The translations under genes and the position numbers were made by a program. A stretch of DNA of 22,615 nucleotides from JBBDIK01 sp040880465 (GTDB lineage: Bacteria; Actinomycetota; UBA4738; JBBDHU01): NCBI GenBank assembly GCA_040880465.1, contig JBBDIK010000010.1, positions 1 through 22,615 on the forward strand. The letters are read 5' to 3'. Below the pieces are notes generated by a model. The model made no database searches and was not told where the DNA came from. It worked only from the letters and a program-made list of their open reading frames with translations. Shown here one piece after another: positions 6,953 to 14,633 of the stretch (positions are counted from its first letter, which is position 1; every line of letters begins with the position of its first letter).

Positions 6953-8071
6953 ATGGGCTTGCGGGATCTGTGGGAATCGAGCCGATCTGAGGTTGAGGAA
7001 AAGCATGTAGGACAGCTAATCGGATTCACGGAGGGCGGTCGTCTCCTTGACAACGCTCCCGCGTCCGAAGATTTCCGGGGTTACCTTCAACTCGTGCCCC
7101 TGCTCTCATTGGTTCGCTATGCCAGTGAATGCTTGGAGGGCCAGTTTGATGAGCGTGGTCTGGCGCTACAAGACGTTGTGAACGAGCTAGGACGCCGTCT
7201 CGACTATCAGGTGGTAAACGGAAGATATCGAGGCACTCCGAACCAAGTCGGTTTCGACGGGCTGTGGACCGATCCCCTCGGTTACACCATCGTGGTAGAG
7301 GTCAAGTCGAGTGATGTTCATCGCTTTGACATTGACGCCATTGCCCGGTATCGCGAGCAGCTAGTCGAGAGCGGTGATCTCGTTCTCGGGGAATCTTCGG
7401 TTCTGATTGTTGTGGGCAGAGAGAACACCGGGGGCCTTGAGGCGGAGATCCGCGGATCTCGCTCAGGCTGGGACACTCGCCTCATCAGCGTCGACGGACT
7501 TGTGAGGCTGGCTACAGCCTTCGCCGACACGGCAAACTCTGATGAGGCGCGGATTCTGTACGAGGTTGTTCGCCCCCGACAATTCACGAGGGTCGATACC
7601 CTCATTGACCTCGTTGTCTCATCGTCGGTGACTTTGCCCTTTCCGGAACCGGGGTCGGAGGGCACCGACAGGGTGGACTTCAGAAGCCAATGCTTCGACC
7701 GAATTCAGGCAAGTCTTGGGGCCGTCCTTCGACGCGAGACACAGACCATTCACGTGTCCGAGGACGGAGGCATAGCGGTAATGTGCGCCGTTTCACGTGA
7801 GTATCCGGATGGTGGGTACTGGTTCGGATTTCACCCGAGTCAGTTGTCAACGCTGCAAGAAGCGCAATCAGCGAACGTCGCGTTCGGGTGTGGAACGGCG
7901 GAGCGGATATTCATGTTCCCGCTGGGCGATTGGATTCAGTGGCTGCCCGATCTCTGGAAGAGCGCGCGTGGACACTGGCACGTTCGTATCGAACCGTCGG
8001 GCGCTGGGTGGTTGCTTCGAAGAAGTGGTGGGAGGGAGGCAATCGACATCTCGCAGTATGAGCTGTCGTAG
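6953..8071 (+). CDS. PD-(D/E)XK-fold restriction endonuclease-like protein
   Basis: The 372-residue protein starts MGLRDLWESS. The nuclease core is VGFDGLWTDPLGYTIVVEVKSSD (residues 99-121), giving D102, E116 and K118, the classic D...ExK triad, followed by a helix with DAIARYREQL and a LIVVGREN strand. Upstream is a helical region (EKHVGQLIGF, LQDVVNELGRRLDY); residues from about 230 are an unassigned second domain. The family cleaves DNA. An in-frame ATG at 6875 would add 26 residues, but they look non-conserved and have no ribosome site, so I prefer 6953. No methyltransferase or helicase is adjacent. GC (about 54% by eye) is clearly below the neighbours, suggesting transfer. Confidence 0.75.
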   Translation: MGLRDLWESSRSEVEEKHVGQLIGFTEGGRLLDNAPASEDFRGYLQLVPLLSLVRYASECLEGQFDERGLALQDVVNELGRRLDYQVVNGRYRGTPNQVGFDGLWTDPLGYTIVVEVKSSDVHRFDIDAIARYREQLVESGDLVLGESSVLIVVGRENTGGLEAEIRGSRSGWDTRLISVDGLVRLATAFADTANSDEARILYEVVRPRQFTRVDTLIDLVVSSSVTLPFPEPGSEGTDRVDFRSQCFDRIQASLGAVLRRETQTIHVSEDGGIAVMCAVSREYPDGGYWFGFHPSQLSTLQEAQSANVAFGCGTAERIFMFPLGDWIQWLPDLWKSARGHWHVRIEPSGAGWLLRRSGGREAIDISQYELS

Positions 8072-8079
8072 GCTGTGAC

Positions 8080-8093
8080 CCCCGGCGTCGGGG
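8080..8093 (+). terminator. Hairpin after the nuclease gene
   Basis: CCCCG / CGGGG with a GCGT loop lies eight bases after the nuclease stop. The stem is short and there is no U-tract, so intrinsic termination would be weak; it does sit at the right place to separate the nuclease gene from the leader promoter at 8141. Confidence 0.4.
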
Positions 8094-8140
8094 CACTGCA
8101 CCTTCATCATCCCGCCTCGTCCCTTGTCGGCAGGCTGGTG

Positions 8141-8146
8141 TATCCT
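8141..8146 (+). promoter_or_regulatory. -10 box for the structured leader
   Basis: TATCCT fits TANNNT. A start about six bases downstream would begin the RNA almost exactly at the first stem (8151). No good -35 box was found. Confidence 0.45.
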
Positions 8147-8150
8147 TAGA

Positions 8151-8367
8151 GCAGCATCAGGAGTGGTTCGGCAGAAGGCCGGGCCCGGCAACCTGGGACG
8201 GACACCCGAGGTGCCTTCTCCCCGACGGGGGAGGATGTGGTCGCCAGAAGAACGGCGGCAACGAAATGTCCTGAAGGCGAGAACCCGTCGTCCTGGTGCT
8301 GCAGGAGGCGGGATCTTCGCGTTTCTGGGCTTTTCCCGCGCCCGTGGTGTCCTCCTCGAGAAGGAGG
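8151..8367 (+). ncRNA. Candidate structured leader / riboswitch-like element, class unknown
   Basis: About 300 bp without a gene separates the nuclease stop from the 82-residue gene. Within it, 8151-8162 (GCAGCATCAGGA) pairs with 8291-8302 over 12 bp with one G-U, closing a domain of about 150 nt. Inside, AGAAGGC (8173-8179) pairs with GCCTTCT (8213-8219), enclosing ACCTGGG/CCCGAGGT (8191-8197/8205-8212); CGACGGG (8223-8229) pairs with CCCGTCG (8284-8290), enclosing TCGCC/GGCGA (8241-8245/8276-8280). A competing hairpin uses 8218-8233. Downstream, CCTCCT (8351-8356) can pair with the ribosome site AGGAGG (8362-8367), or instead with another AGGAGG at 8303-8308. That is an expression-platform layout. 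I tested it mentally against common riboswitches and found no full match. Pairings are read by eye, without energy calculation. Confidence 0.55.
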
Positions 8368-8372
8368 CGCAC

Positions 8373-8621
8373 ATGGAGTTCATCCGCAAGCCCGGCCCCG
8401 ACGGCACCGAACGCGTCGGTTTCTACATCCGCGGCGACGCTCCACCCGACGAGGTCAGGGCCCTCTTCGAACACCTCGTGCAGACCGCCGGTGGCTACCG
8501 AGCCGCCCATACCGACGAGGGTGAGGTCACCGAGTGGCTCTGTCCTCACGTCCACGGGAGCCCCGCCGCCGCCCGCGCGTGTCCGGCCAAGCGGCGCCGG
8601 CGCGAGGTTCCGGATGCCTAG
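8373..8621 (+). CDS. Small protein with a possible Cys/His metal site, unknown function
   Basis: The 82-residue protein starts MEFIRKPGPDGTERVGFYIRG; AGGAGG five bases before the ATG supports the start, and the frame upstream belongs to the structured leader. No family is recognised. The middle (PPDEVRALFEHLVQTAGGY) looks helical; then WLCPHVHGSPAAARACP offers C57, H59, H61 and C70, a plausible zinc site, before a basic tail (KRRRR). The stop shares CTAG (8618-8621) with the convergent DsbB-like gene. Control by the preceding hairpins is likely if the leader is real. Confidence 0.6.
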   Translation: MEFIRKPGPDGTERVGFYIRGDAPPDEVRALFEHLVQTAGGYRAAHTDEGEVTEWLCPHVHGSPAAARACPAKRRRREVPDA

Positions 8622-9199
8622 GCCGCGCCGGCCTCGAGGTCCGGTTCGTCGGCCCGGTCGTCGCTGCGCCGTTTCGCCAGCAGCATCAGCGTGATCATCA
8701 GCAACGCCGACGACAGCGCCATGAACGGCAGCGAGATGTAGCCGAACTGGCGCACCCAGATCGTGGTGCAGGGGTTGTCGATCTTGCAGAACAGCTCGCC
8801 CTGATGCGGGAACCACTCGAGTTGGTAGTGGTAGACCGAGATCGCGGCCCCGATCAGCAGCGGAGGGATCGCGAACCAGCGAACGCCCGGGTCGCGCCGG
8901 ATGGCGGCGACCAGGAGCACGACGGACATCGGATAGATCGCGATGCGCTGGTACCAGCACAGCGGGCACGGCAGGTAATGGGCGATCTCGGAGTAGTACA
9001 GGCTTCCGGTGGTCGTCACGACCGCGACGATCCACGCGTACCAGAGCGCGGCCGGCCCGATGATCCCTCGCACCCGTCCGAGCGGTCCACCGTCGGGAGA
9101 GCGGCGGCTCACCAGCCACAGCACCACGATCACGACGACGAACAGGTTCGCCGCGATGGTCAGCAGCCCGTAGATCAGGTTGAAGGTCGCGACCTGCAT
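8618..9199 (-). CDS. DsbB/BdbC-like disulfide bond formation protein
   Basis: The 193-residue membrane protein has an extra N-terminal membrane segment and then four more helices. The first loop holds CPLCWYQR (C78/C81), the quinone-coupled pair of DsbB, and the second loop holds CKIDNPC (C138/C144), the pair that reoxidises a thiol oxidase. It should pass electrons from an extracytoplasmic DsbA-type partner to the quinone pool. No DsbA gene is in the window. Likely clients include the exported Cys-rich proteins nearby. TAGGCT nine bases before the ATG suggests leaderless expression. The gene ends on CTAG shared with the convergent small gene. Confidence 0.85.
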   Translation of the reverse strand: MQVATFNLIYGLLTIAANLFVVVIVVLWLVSRRSPDGGPLGRVRGIIGPAALWYAWIVAVVTTTGSLYYSEIAHYLPCPLCWYQRIAIYPMSVVLLVAAIRRDPGVRWFAIPPLLIGAAISVYHYQLEWFPHQGELFCKIDNPCTTIWVRQFGYISLPFMALSSALLMITLMLLAKRRSDDRADEPDLEAGAA

Positions 9200-9208
9200 G
9201 CGATGGCC

Positions 9209-9214
9209 AGCCTA
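9209..9214 (-). promoter_or_regulatory. -10 box of the DsbB-like gene (leaderless type)
   Basis: TAGGCT on the minus strand ends nine bases before the ATG at 9199; there is no ribosome site between them. Confidence 0.5.
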
Positions 9215-9268
9215 GTCACGGCCCCGAACCCATCGAGGGCCCTTCGGCCCTGCCGCCGCGGGCCCTCG

Positions 9269-10825
9269 CTACGCGAGCCGTTCCAGCAGGTGGCTGCCCA
9301 CGCGGATGGCGTTCGCCATCGTGGTGAGTCCTGGGTTCACCGCCCCGATGCTCGGGAAGAAGCTCGTGTCCACGACGTACAGGTTGTCCAGCTGGTGCGC
9401 CTTACAGTCCAGGTCCAGGACCGAGGTCGCCGGGTCCGTCCCGAACCGGCAGGTTCCCGCCTGGTGCGCGACGGCTGCCAGCGGGATCGACTCGCCCATG
9501 TAGAAGTTCTTGTCCAGTACGTGATGCCGGGACATCCCCGTTGCGTTCAGGATGTGGCTCAGTTCGTGCGAGAGGCGCTTCGCCTCGTCCTTGTTGGTCG
9601 GCGTGTAGGCGAGGTGGATGCTCCCGTCGGCGTCGACGGTTACCCGGTTCTCGGGCATCGGCAGGTCCTCGGTGGTGAGCCAGAAGTCGACGGCGTGGCG
9701 CGCGACCTCGTCAAGCGTGAAGGTCGGCGCCAGCTTCGTCAGCAGCGGTTCCTCACCCCGGTAGGCAGCGGCGTTCGACTTGCCGACCATCTGGATGTTG
9801 CCGATCGGCCATGGGTAGTCCTCGGTCCCGAAGTAGAAGTCGTTGAGCCCCAGCGTCTTCTGGAAGACGGTGTCGTTGGGTTCCTTCGACAGGGCGATCA
9901 CCGCTCGCGAGTTGTGGAACACGTAGTTGCGGCCTACTTGGTCTGAGCCGTTCGCGAGCCCGTTCGGGTGCGTGTCGCTCGCCGAACGGAGCAGGACCTT
10001 GGCGCTGTTCGCGGCTCCGGCCGAGAGCGCGATGATGTCGGCCGCGTAGGTTTCAGGCACGCCGGCGCCGCGCTGCACGACCACACCCGTGACCTCATGG
10101 CCGGTCGCGCTCGTCTCCAGCCGGACGACTTCCGCGTCGACCAGTAGCGTGACGTTGTCGCGCTCGAGGAGGGGCCGGACAGCGATGACCTCGGCGTCGG
10201 ACTTCGCGTGGACGAGGCATGGGTAGCCGTCGCACCAGGTGCAGCGGATGCAATGGCTGCGCGGGCGGTTGGCCTCGTCGAGCAGGATCCCGCACGGCGC
10301 CGGGAACGGATGGAAGCCTCCGGCCGTGAGGTCGTCGGAGAGCTGCTGGATCCGGGGCTCGTGCGATACCGGGGGCCACGGGTACTGCTTGCTCCAGTGG
10401 CCCTCGGTCGGATCCGTCCCGTGCTCCCCGTGCACCTGATACAGCCACTCGGCCTGCGTGTACCAGGGTTCCAGATCGTCGTAGGTGAGCGGCCAGGCGG
10501 GGGAGATGCCGTCGACGTGCTTGAGTTCGCCGAAGTCTTCGGGCCGGAGCCGGTACAGCGCAGCCCCATACATCTTGGTCGCGCCTCCCACGTAGTAGTG
10601 CGACTGCGGCTGGAACGCCTTGCCGTCGGCGTCGTACCAGGTGTCCTCGCTGATGTAACGCCCGTCGACGAAGACCGCGGTCGGGTCCCAGTTGCCGGTC
10701 TCGCGAGGGAGGAAGTCACCGCGCTCCAAGAGCAGGATCCGCTTGCCGGAAGGAGCGAGCGTGTGGGCGAGCGTTCCGCCGCCGGCGCCCGTCCCGATGA
10801 TGATCACGTCGTATCGCTCGGCCAT
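9269..10825 (-). CDS. GMC-family FAD-dependent oxidoreductase
   Basis: The 518-residue protein starts MAERYDVIIIGTGAGGGTLA, the FAD-binding Rossmann motif, with the LLLERGDFLP adenine-ribose segment after it. The mid region has HYYVGGATKMYGAALYR. The C-terminal GMC domain has HQAGTCRFGTD (H454) and GAVNPGLTTMANA (N497), the His/Asn active-site pair that takes a hydride from an alcohol. Residues 192-203 hold C-x2-C-x2-C-x4-C (CIRCTWCDGYPC), seen in a bacterial GMC subgroup and possibly a metal or Fe-S site. Substrate unknown. The start at 10825 is fixed by GGGGGAG just upstream; longer open sequence upstream is the promoter region shared with the exporter gene. Confidence 0.88.
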   Translation of the reverse strand: MAERYDVIIIGTGAGGGTLAHTLAPSGKRILLLERGDFLPRETGNWDPTAVFVDGRYISEDTWYDADGKAFQPQSHYYVGGATKMYGAALYRLRPEDFGELKHVDGISPAWPLTYDDLEPWYTQAEWLYQVHGEHGTDPTEGHWSKQYPWPPVSHEPRIQQLSDDLTAGGFHPFPAPCGILLDEANRPRSHCIRCTWCDGYPCLVHAKSDAEVIAVRPLLERDNVTLLVDAEVVRLETSATGHEVTGVVVQRGAGVPETYAADIIALSAGAANSAKVLLRSASDTHPNGLANGSDQVGRNYVFHNSRAVIALSKEPNDTVFQKTLGLNDFYFGTEDYPWPIGNIQMVGKSNAAAYRGEEPLLTKLAPTFTLDEVARHAVDFWLTTEDLPMPENRVTVDADGSIHLAYTPTNKDEAKRLSHELSHILNATGMSRHHVLDKNFYMGESIPLAAVAHQAGTCRFGTDPATSVLDLDCKAHQLDNLYVVDTSFFPSIGAVNPGLTTMANAIRVGSHLLERLA

Positions 10826-10842
10826 GCTCCCCCTTCGAGGCG

Positions 10843-10848
10843 AGGATA
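10843..10848 (-). promoter_or_regulatory. -10 box of the GMC oxidoreductase gene
   Basis: TATCCT on the minus strand lies 17 bases before the ATG, leaving a short leader of about 11 nt that contains the GGGGGAG ribosome site. This contrasts with the divergent exporter promoter, which is leaderless. Confidence 0.45.
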
Positions 10849-10920
10849 CGCCGACCGCGGGCCGCGTGCTTCGCGGGGTCGGCCTGGCGCTCGTCGAGCG
10901 CGCTGGAGCGGCAGGCGGGC

Positions 10921-10926
10921 TACGAT
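10921..10926 (+). promoter_or_regulatory. -10 box of the exporter gene (leaderless type)
   Basis: TACGAT ends eight bases before the GTG at 10935. No -35 match was found. Confidence 0.5.
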
Positions 10927-10934
10927 GCGTCTTC

Positions 10935-12515
10935 GTGGAATCCCTCATGCACCTGCATCACATGCCGGTCCCGTCCGCCGGCCAGCTCTACGCGAAGCGG
11001 TGGTGGGCGATGGGGGTCCTGTCGGTCACCATCCTGATCTCGACGATCGACATGACCATCCTGAACGTCGCGCTGCCGGACCTGGCGCGCTCGCTGAACG
11101 CCTCCACGAGCGACCTCCAGTGGATCGTCGACGCGTACACGATCATGCTCGCCGGACTGTTGCTGCTGGGCGGTGGCATCGCAGACCGGTTCGGCCGCAA
11201 GGGAACCTTCATCGCCGGGCTTCTCGTGTTCGCGGGAGCGTCGACCGCCGCCGCGTTCTGTCAGAACCCCCAGCAGCTGATCGCCGCCCGCGCCGTCATG
11301 GGGATCGGTGCGGCGCTCCTGATGCCGCCGGCCCTCGCCATCACCGCAGTCATCTTCCCGCCCAAAGAGCGAGCGAAGGCGATCGGCATCTGGGCCGCGT
11401 TCGGCTCCGCCGGCCTGGTCCTCGGCCCGATCCTCGGAGGCATCCTCCTTGAGTCCTTCCACTGGGGCTCGGTGTTCCTGGTGACCGTGCCGTTCGCGGT
11501 GGCCGCAGCGGTGGGCGCCGCCCTGCTGGTCCCGACGTCTCGTCGGACCGATGAGGAGCATCTGGACGTGATCGGTGCCCTCCTGTCGGTGCTGGGGCTG
11601 TTCACGTTCTTCTTCGGGATGATCGAGGCCCCGAACGACGGCTGGCTCATCCCCCAGACCATCGTGGCCCTGACCCTCGGGACCCTGCTGCTCGCCGCGT
11701 TCGTCGTGTGGGAGCTTCGGAACCGGCACCCGATGTACGACGTTCGCGTCTACAAGATCCCGGCGCTCGACGCGGGCGCCATCTCGATCTTCCTCATCTA
11801 CGTCGCCCAGCTCGGGATGCTGTTCCTGATCCCGCAGTACCTGCAATTCGTCCTTGGCCACTCGGCGCTCGAGACCGGGCTGATGATGATCCCCTACGGG
11901 CTGGCGTTCCTGGTCGCGGCGACCTCGTCCCCGCGGATCGCGCGCCGCTTCGGGGTGCACCCGACGCTGACGGCGGCGATGCTGCTGGTGGCGGCCGGGA
12001 TGCTCCTGCTCTCGCTGATCGATCGGATAGATGGCTACCCGATCGTGGTCCTGGGAACGGCCGTGTTCGCGTTGGGAGGTGGGCTGGCTATCGCGCCCGC
12101 GACGGCATTGATCGTGAACGTCCTCCCGGTCACGAAGGCGGGGGACGGCTCGTCGACGAACCAGATCACGCGGCAGGTCGGGGCCGCGTTCGGGGTCGCG
12201 TTGATCGGGAGCATCTTCGCGTCGGTGTTCGCGAACGGGGTGGGCAAGGCGGTCGATGCCGCCGGAGCCGCGCCTGCCATCGCGCTCACGGCGAAACACT
12301 CTCTCCCGGCGGCCCAGCATCTGGCCACCCTGCTGCCGCCGGGGCGCCAGCAGGCCCTTCGGGCGGCAGCCGACTCGGCGTTCGTCCACGCGGCGCACGT
12401 CGGACTGCTGGTCGCCTGCGTGTTGGCCCTCGTCGGCGCGACCGTCGTGTGGGTCACGACGCGAGGAGCGAAGCTCACGCCTCCGGGGCCGGTCGTCGCG
12501 CCAGACGGCGGTTGA
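10935..12515 (+). CDS. MFS exporter, DHA2 (14-TM, EmrB/QacA-like) type
   Basis: The protein is 526 residues from the GTG at 10935; in-frame ATGs at 10947 and 10962 are alternatives. It shows IDMTILNVALPDL (38-50, the TM1 motif of DHA2 exporters), GGGIADRFGRK (79-89, motif A) and FGSAGLVLGPILGGIL (motif C), with about 14 membrane segments. Such proteins expel drugs or other small molecules by proton antiport. No TetR or MarR regulator gene is adjacent, so regulation is not visible. It is divergent from the GMC oxidoreductase gene, and the two could act on one substrate. The 3' end overlaps the convergent membrane-protein gene by 41 bp. Confidence 0.88.
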   Translation: MESLMHLHHMPVPSAGQLYAKRWWAMGVLSVTILISTIDMTILNVALPDLARSLNASTSDLQWIVDAYTIMLAGLLLLGGGIADRFGRKGTFIAGLLVFAGASTAAAFCQNPQQLIAARAVMGIGAALLMPPALAITAVIFPPKERAKAIGIWAAFGSAGLVLGPILGGILLESFHWGSVFLVTVPFAVAAAVGAALLVPTSRRTDEEHLDVIGALLSVLGLFTFFFGMIEAPNDGWLIPQTIVALTLGTLLLAAFVVWELRNRHPMYDVRVYKIPALDAGAISIFLIYVAQLGMLFLIPQYLQFVLGHSALETGLMMIPYGLAFLVAATSSPRIARRFGVHPTLTAAMLLVAAGMLLLSLIDRIDGYPIVVLGTAVFALGGGLAIAPATALIVNVLPVTKAGDGSSTNQITRQVGAAFGVALIGSIFASVFANGVGKAVDAAGAAPAIALTAKHSLPAAQHLATLLPPGRQQALRAAADSAFVHAAHVGLLVACVLALVGATVVWVTTRGAKLTPPGPVVAPDGG

Positions 12516-14472
12516 CCACCCACGCGGCGGCGCCCAGCACGAGAGCGGCGGCGACGGCGAGCCAGGCCTTCCCGGGACCGAACGGGCCGGAGCGGGTGAG
12601 GGCGGCGATCACGATCGCGCATGCCGTGATGAGCGTGACCGAGATCGCGGGCACGAGCAGGAGTTTCGAGACCCAGTCGTCGAGTCCCGCGGAGCCGGAT
12701 GCCTTCAGGCCGGGTGCGACCAGCATCAGGGCGATCAGCAACACGACCCAGAGCGAGTGGCCGAGGTCCTCGAGCGGATCTCGCGGATCGTCGAACCCCG
12801 CCGCCGCCCGTTCGTAGGCCGCCCGGCCTTCCGCCAGGACCTCGGCGCTCGGCGTGGTGAAGCTTCCGTCGGCCACGACCATCCCAAGGTGGTCGGGCGC
12901 CACGCCGAAGAACACGCCGGCACCGGCCCCGATCAACTCGTTGTTGTCGCCGTAGGGGTTCAGTCCCGAGGCGATGAAGACGATCGGCTGCCGGCCGCCG
13001 TAGTCGGTGAAGGCATGCCGGGACCAGTCGAAGAACTGGGTGGAGGCGTTCGCGTAGTAGGGGTCGTCCGAAGGGGTCGATCGCGACAGCCGGAAGTCGT
13101 TGACGGTCCCGAAGTACAGGTACGTGCGCCGCGCCGCCTCACCGCCGACACCGGCCAACGTCATGTCCGCGTGGGTCTTGGCCCATGCATATGCCTCAGG
13201 AGACTCCGCGTAGTCGTTGATGAAGATGATGGGGCGGTCGTCGGGCAGGCGTTCGATGATCGCGTTCGCTGCGGCGAACTCGGCCCTCGCCTCCTGGTTC
13301 ATCCACTGGTTCCCGGGGTCGGACCACCCGCTGGTCGACAACAGGTTCGCCGTCAGGAAGCCGATGGCGATGGCGGGGACGGCAACGGCGGCGACCAACC
13401 CGGTGCGGCCGTGCTCCGACAGCCACGCCGCAACCATCCAGAGACCGATGGCGGCCAGGACCATCACCGGGAGGGTCGGGTTCGAGATCTGGAACCAGAA
13501 GACCGGATCGTGCGCGCCGAACGCGGCACCGCCGACCGTGACCACGGCGAGGACGATCCACACGACGATCGCGAGCGGGCCGAGTGGCGTTCGCAGGCGC
13601 TCGCGGCGGGCGGTCGCCACGACCCACACGGCACCGGCGGTGATTAAGGGGATCGTCAGGTACGGCATCAGCGACCAGAGCCACTCGCCGAGGCGTTCCC
13701 GGTAGAGCGACGTCGGCTCCGGCGCGCGTTCGAGGACGGGGATCACGGCCCGTCCCCAGATGCCGAACGTCGTGGCGGCGACCCCAGCCCCGTATCCGGC
13801 GGCGGCGCTCAGGAGCCCGGGCCGGTCGCGTCGCCAGGTGGCCGCCCGTTCGCCACGAGCCAGGATCAGGTGCCAGACGAACGCGGACCCGAGCAACAGG
13901 ACCGCCGCCGGCCACGCGTTCGGGACCACCAGCACGCCGACGAACCCTGCGAGTGCGATGACGATGCGCGCGCCCCACGAGCGGCGTGCCGGTTCGAGGA
14001 ACGCAAGCGCCACGGAGAAGAAGAAGACCGACATGAGTACGTCGATGTACCCGAGGATCGAGGCACTGAAACAGAGCCCGGCCGAGACCAGCATCGTGAT
14101 GAGGGCCAGTCCGCGATCGCGGCGCACCCGGTAGACGAAGCCCGCGAGGGTCAGCCCGACGAGGACCGGGAACCCGACCATGACCATCGAGGCGAAGGTG
14201 TAGCGGTCGATACCGAGGGTTTCCTCGAGTACCGCACCGACGGTCGGCGTCGTGATCCGGTAGCCGCCGGAGAGGAGTTGGTCCGGACCCCAGTCACCGA
14301 TGACGGCCGCGGGTGAGTCCTCGGCGATCACGCGCGAGCGCCAGGTGTACCAGGCCGGGTCGCGGGCGGGTGCGGTCAGGGTCGGGTCCGCGAGGAACCG
14401 CCAGCCGAAGACGAACGGCAGCAGCAGTGCAGCGAGGACGAGCGCGGTGCCGAGGGCCCGCTGGGAACGCAT
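12475..14472 (-). CDS. Large polytopic membrane protein, possibly GT-C-like
   Basis: The 665-residue protein has a membrane segment at about 7-27, a first outside loop with ARDPAWYTWR (D38), around nine to ten further membrane segments to about residue 378, a soluble region at about 380-575 (NDYAESPEAYAWAKTHADM, RRTYLYFGTVNDFRL, FFDWSRHAF), and three C-terminal segments. An acidic residue in the first outside loop plus a long C-terminal outside domain is the layout of GT-C glycosyltransferases that use lipid-linked sugars, but I see no decisive motif, so this is a guess. TAGGCT six bases before the ATG suggests leaderless expression. The 3' end overlaps the exporter gene. Confidence 0.65.
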   Translation of the reverse strand: MRSQRALGTALVLAALLLPFVFGWRFLADPTLTAPARDPAWYTWRSRVIAEDSPAAVIGDWGPDQLLSGGYRITTPTVGAVLEETLGIDRYTFASMVMVGFPVLVGLTLAGFVYRVRRDRGLALITMLVSAGLCFSASILGYIDVLMSVFFFSVALAFLEPARRSWGARIVIALAGFVGVLVVPNAWPAAVLLLGSAFVWHLILARGERAATWRRDRPGLLSAAAGYGAGVAATTFGIWGRAVIPVLERAPEPTSLYRERLGEWLWSLMPYLTIPLITAGAVWVVATARRERLRTPLGPLAIVVWIVLAVVTVGGAAFGAHDPVFWFQISNPTLPVMVLAAIGLWMVAAWLSEHGRTGLVAAVAVPAIAIGFLTANLLSTSGWSDPGNQWMNQEARAEFAAANAIIERLPDDRPIIFINDYAESPEAYAWAKTHADMTLAGVGGEAARRTYLYFGTVNDFRLSRSTPSDDPYYANASTQFFDWSRHAFTDYGGRQPIVFIASGLNPYGDNNELIGAGAGVFFGVAPDHLGMVVADGSFTTPSAEVLAEGRAAYERAAAGFDDPRDPLEDLGHSLWVVLLIALMLVAPGLKASGSAGLDDWVSKLLLVPAISVTLITACAIVIAALTRSGPFGPGKAWLAVAAALVLGAAAWVVNRRLARRPAPEA

Positions 14473-14478
14473 CCCCGG

Positions 14479-14484
14479 AGCCTA
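14479..14484 (-). promoter_or_regulatory. -10 box of the polytopic membrane protein gene (leaderless type)
   Basis: TAGGCT on the minus strand ends six bases before the ATG at 14472. Confidence 0.5.
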
Positions 14485-14569
14485 CGTGCGGCTCGGCGGC
14501 GAGTCGAGAGCGGATCGGTCCGTGCTGGCGCAGGCACGCGTCCGCCACCGGTGCTCGCGCGAGGGGTCC

Positions 14570-14583
14570 GATAGACCTATCAT
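14570..14583 (+). promoter_or_regulatory. Possible promoter/operator of the pentapeptide lipoprotein gene
   Basis: TATCAT (14578-14583) fits a -10 box and overlaps a small palindrome GATAG-AC-CTATC (14570-14581). It would give a leader of about 45 nt with GGAGGAG before the ATG. The rest of 14473-14569 shows only a short CGTGC/GCACG hairpin. Confidence 0.35.
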
Positions 14584-14633
14584 CGTGCGGGCCCGGAGCT
14601 GCGTGCCGCCGGGAACCGAGGGAGGAGACCATC

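Noticed and set aside
8171..8222. GGCAACC followed by GGTGCC, resembling the core of S-box (SAM) riboswitches.
   Set aside because: The hairpin between the motifs fits, but the preceding conserved arm and kink-turn of S-box RNAs are not recognisable and the overall stem order differs, so I leave the class open.
8534..9946. A 470-codon plus-strand frame across the DsbB-like and GMC genes.
   Set aside because: It crosses two well-supported minus-strand genes and has no recognisable domain.
10920..12398. A 492-codon open frame opposite the exporter gene.
   Set aside because: Its composition (very rich in Arg, Asp, Gln, His) mirrors the exporter codons; no motif or ribosome site.
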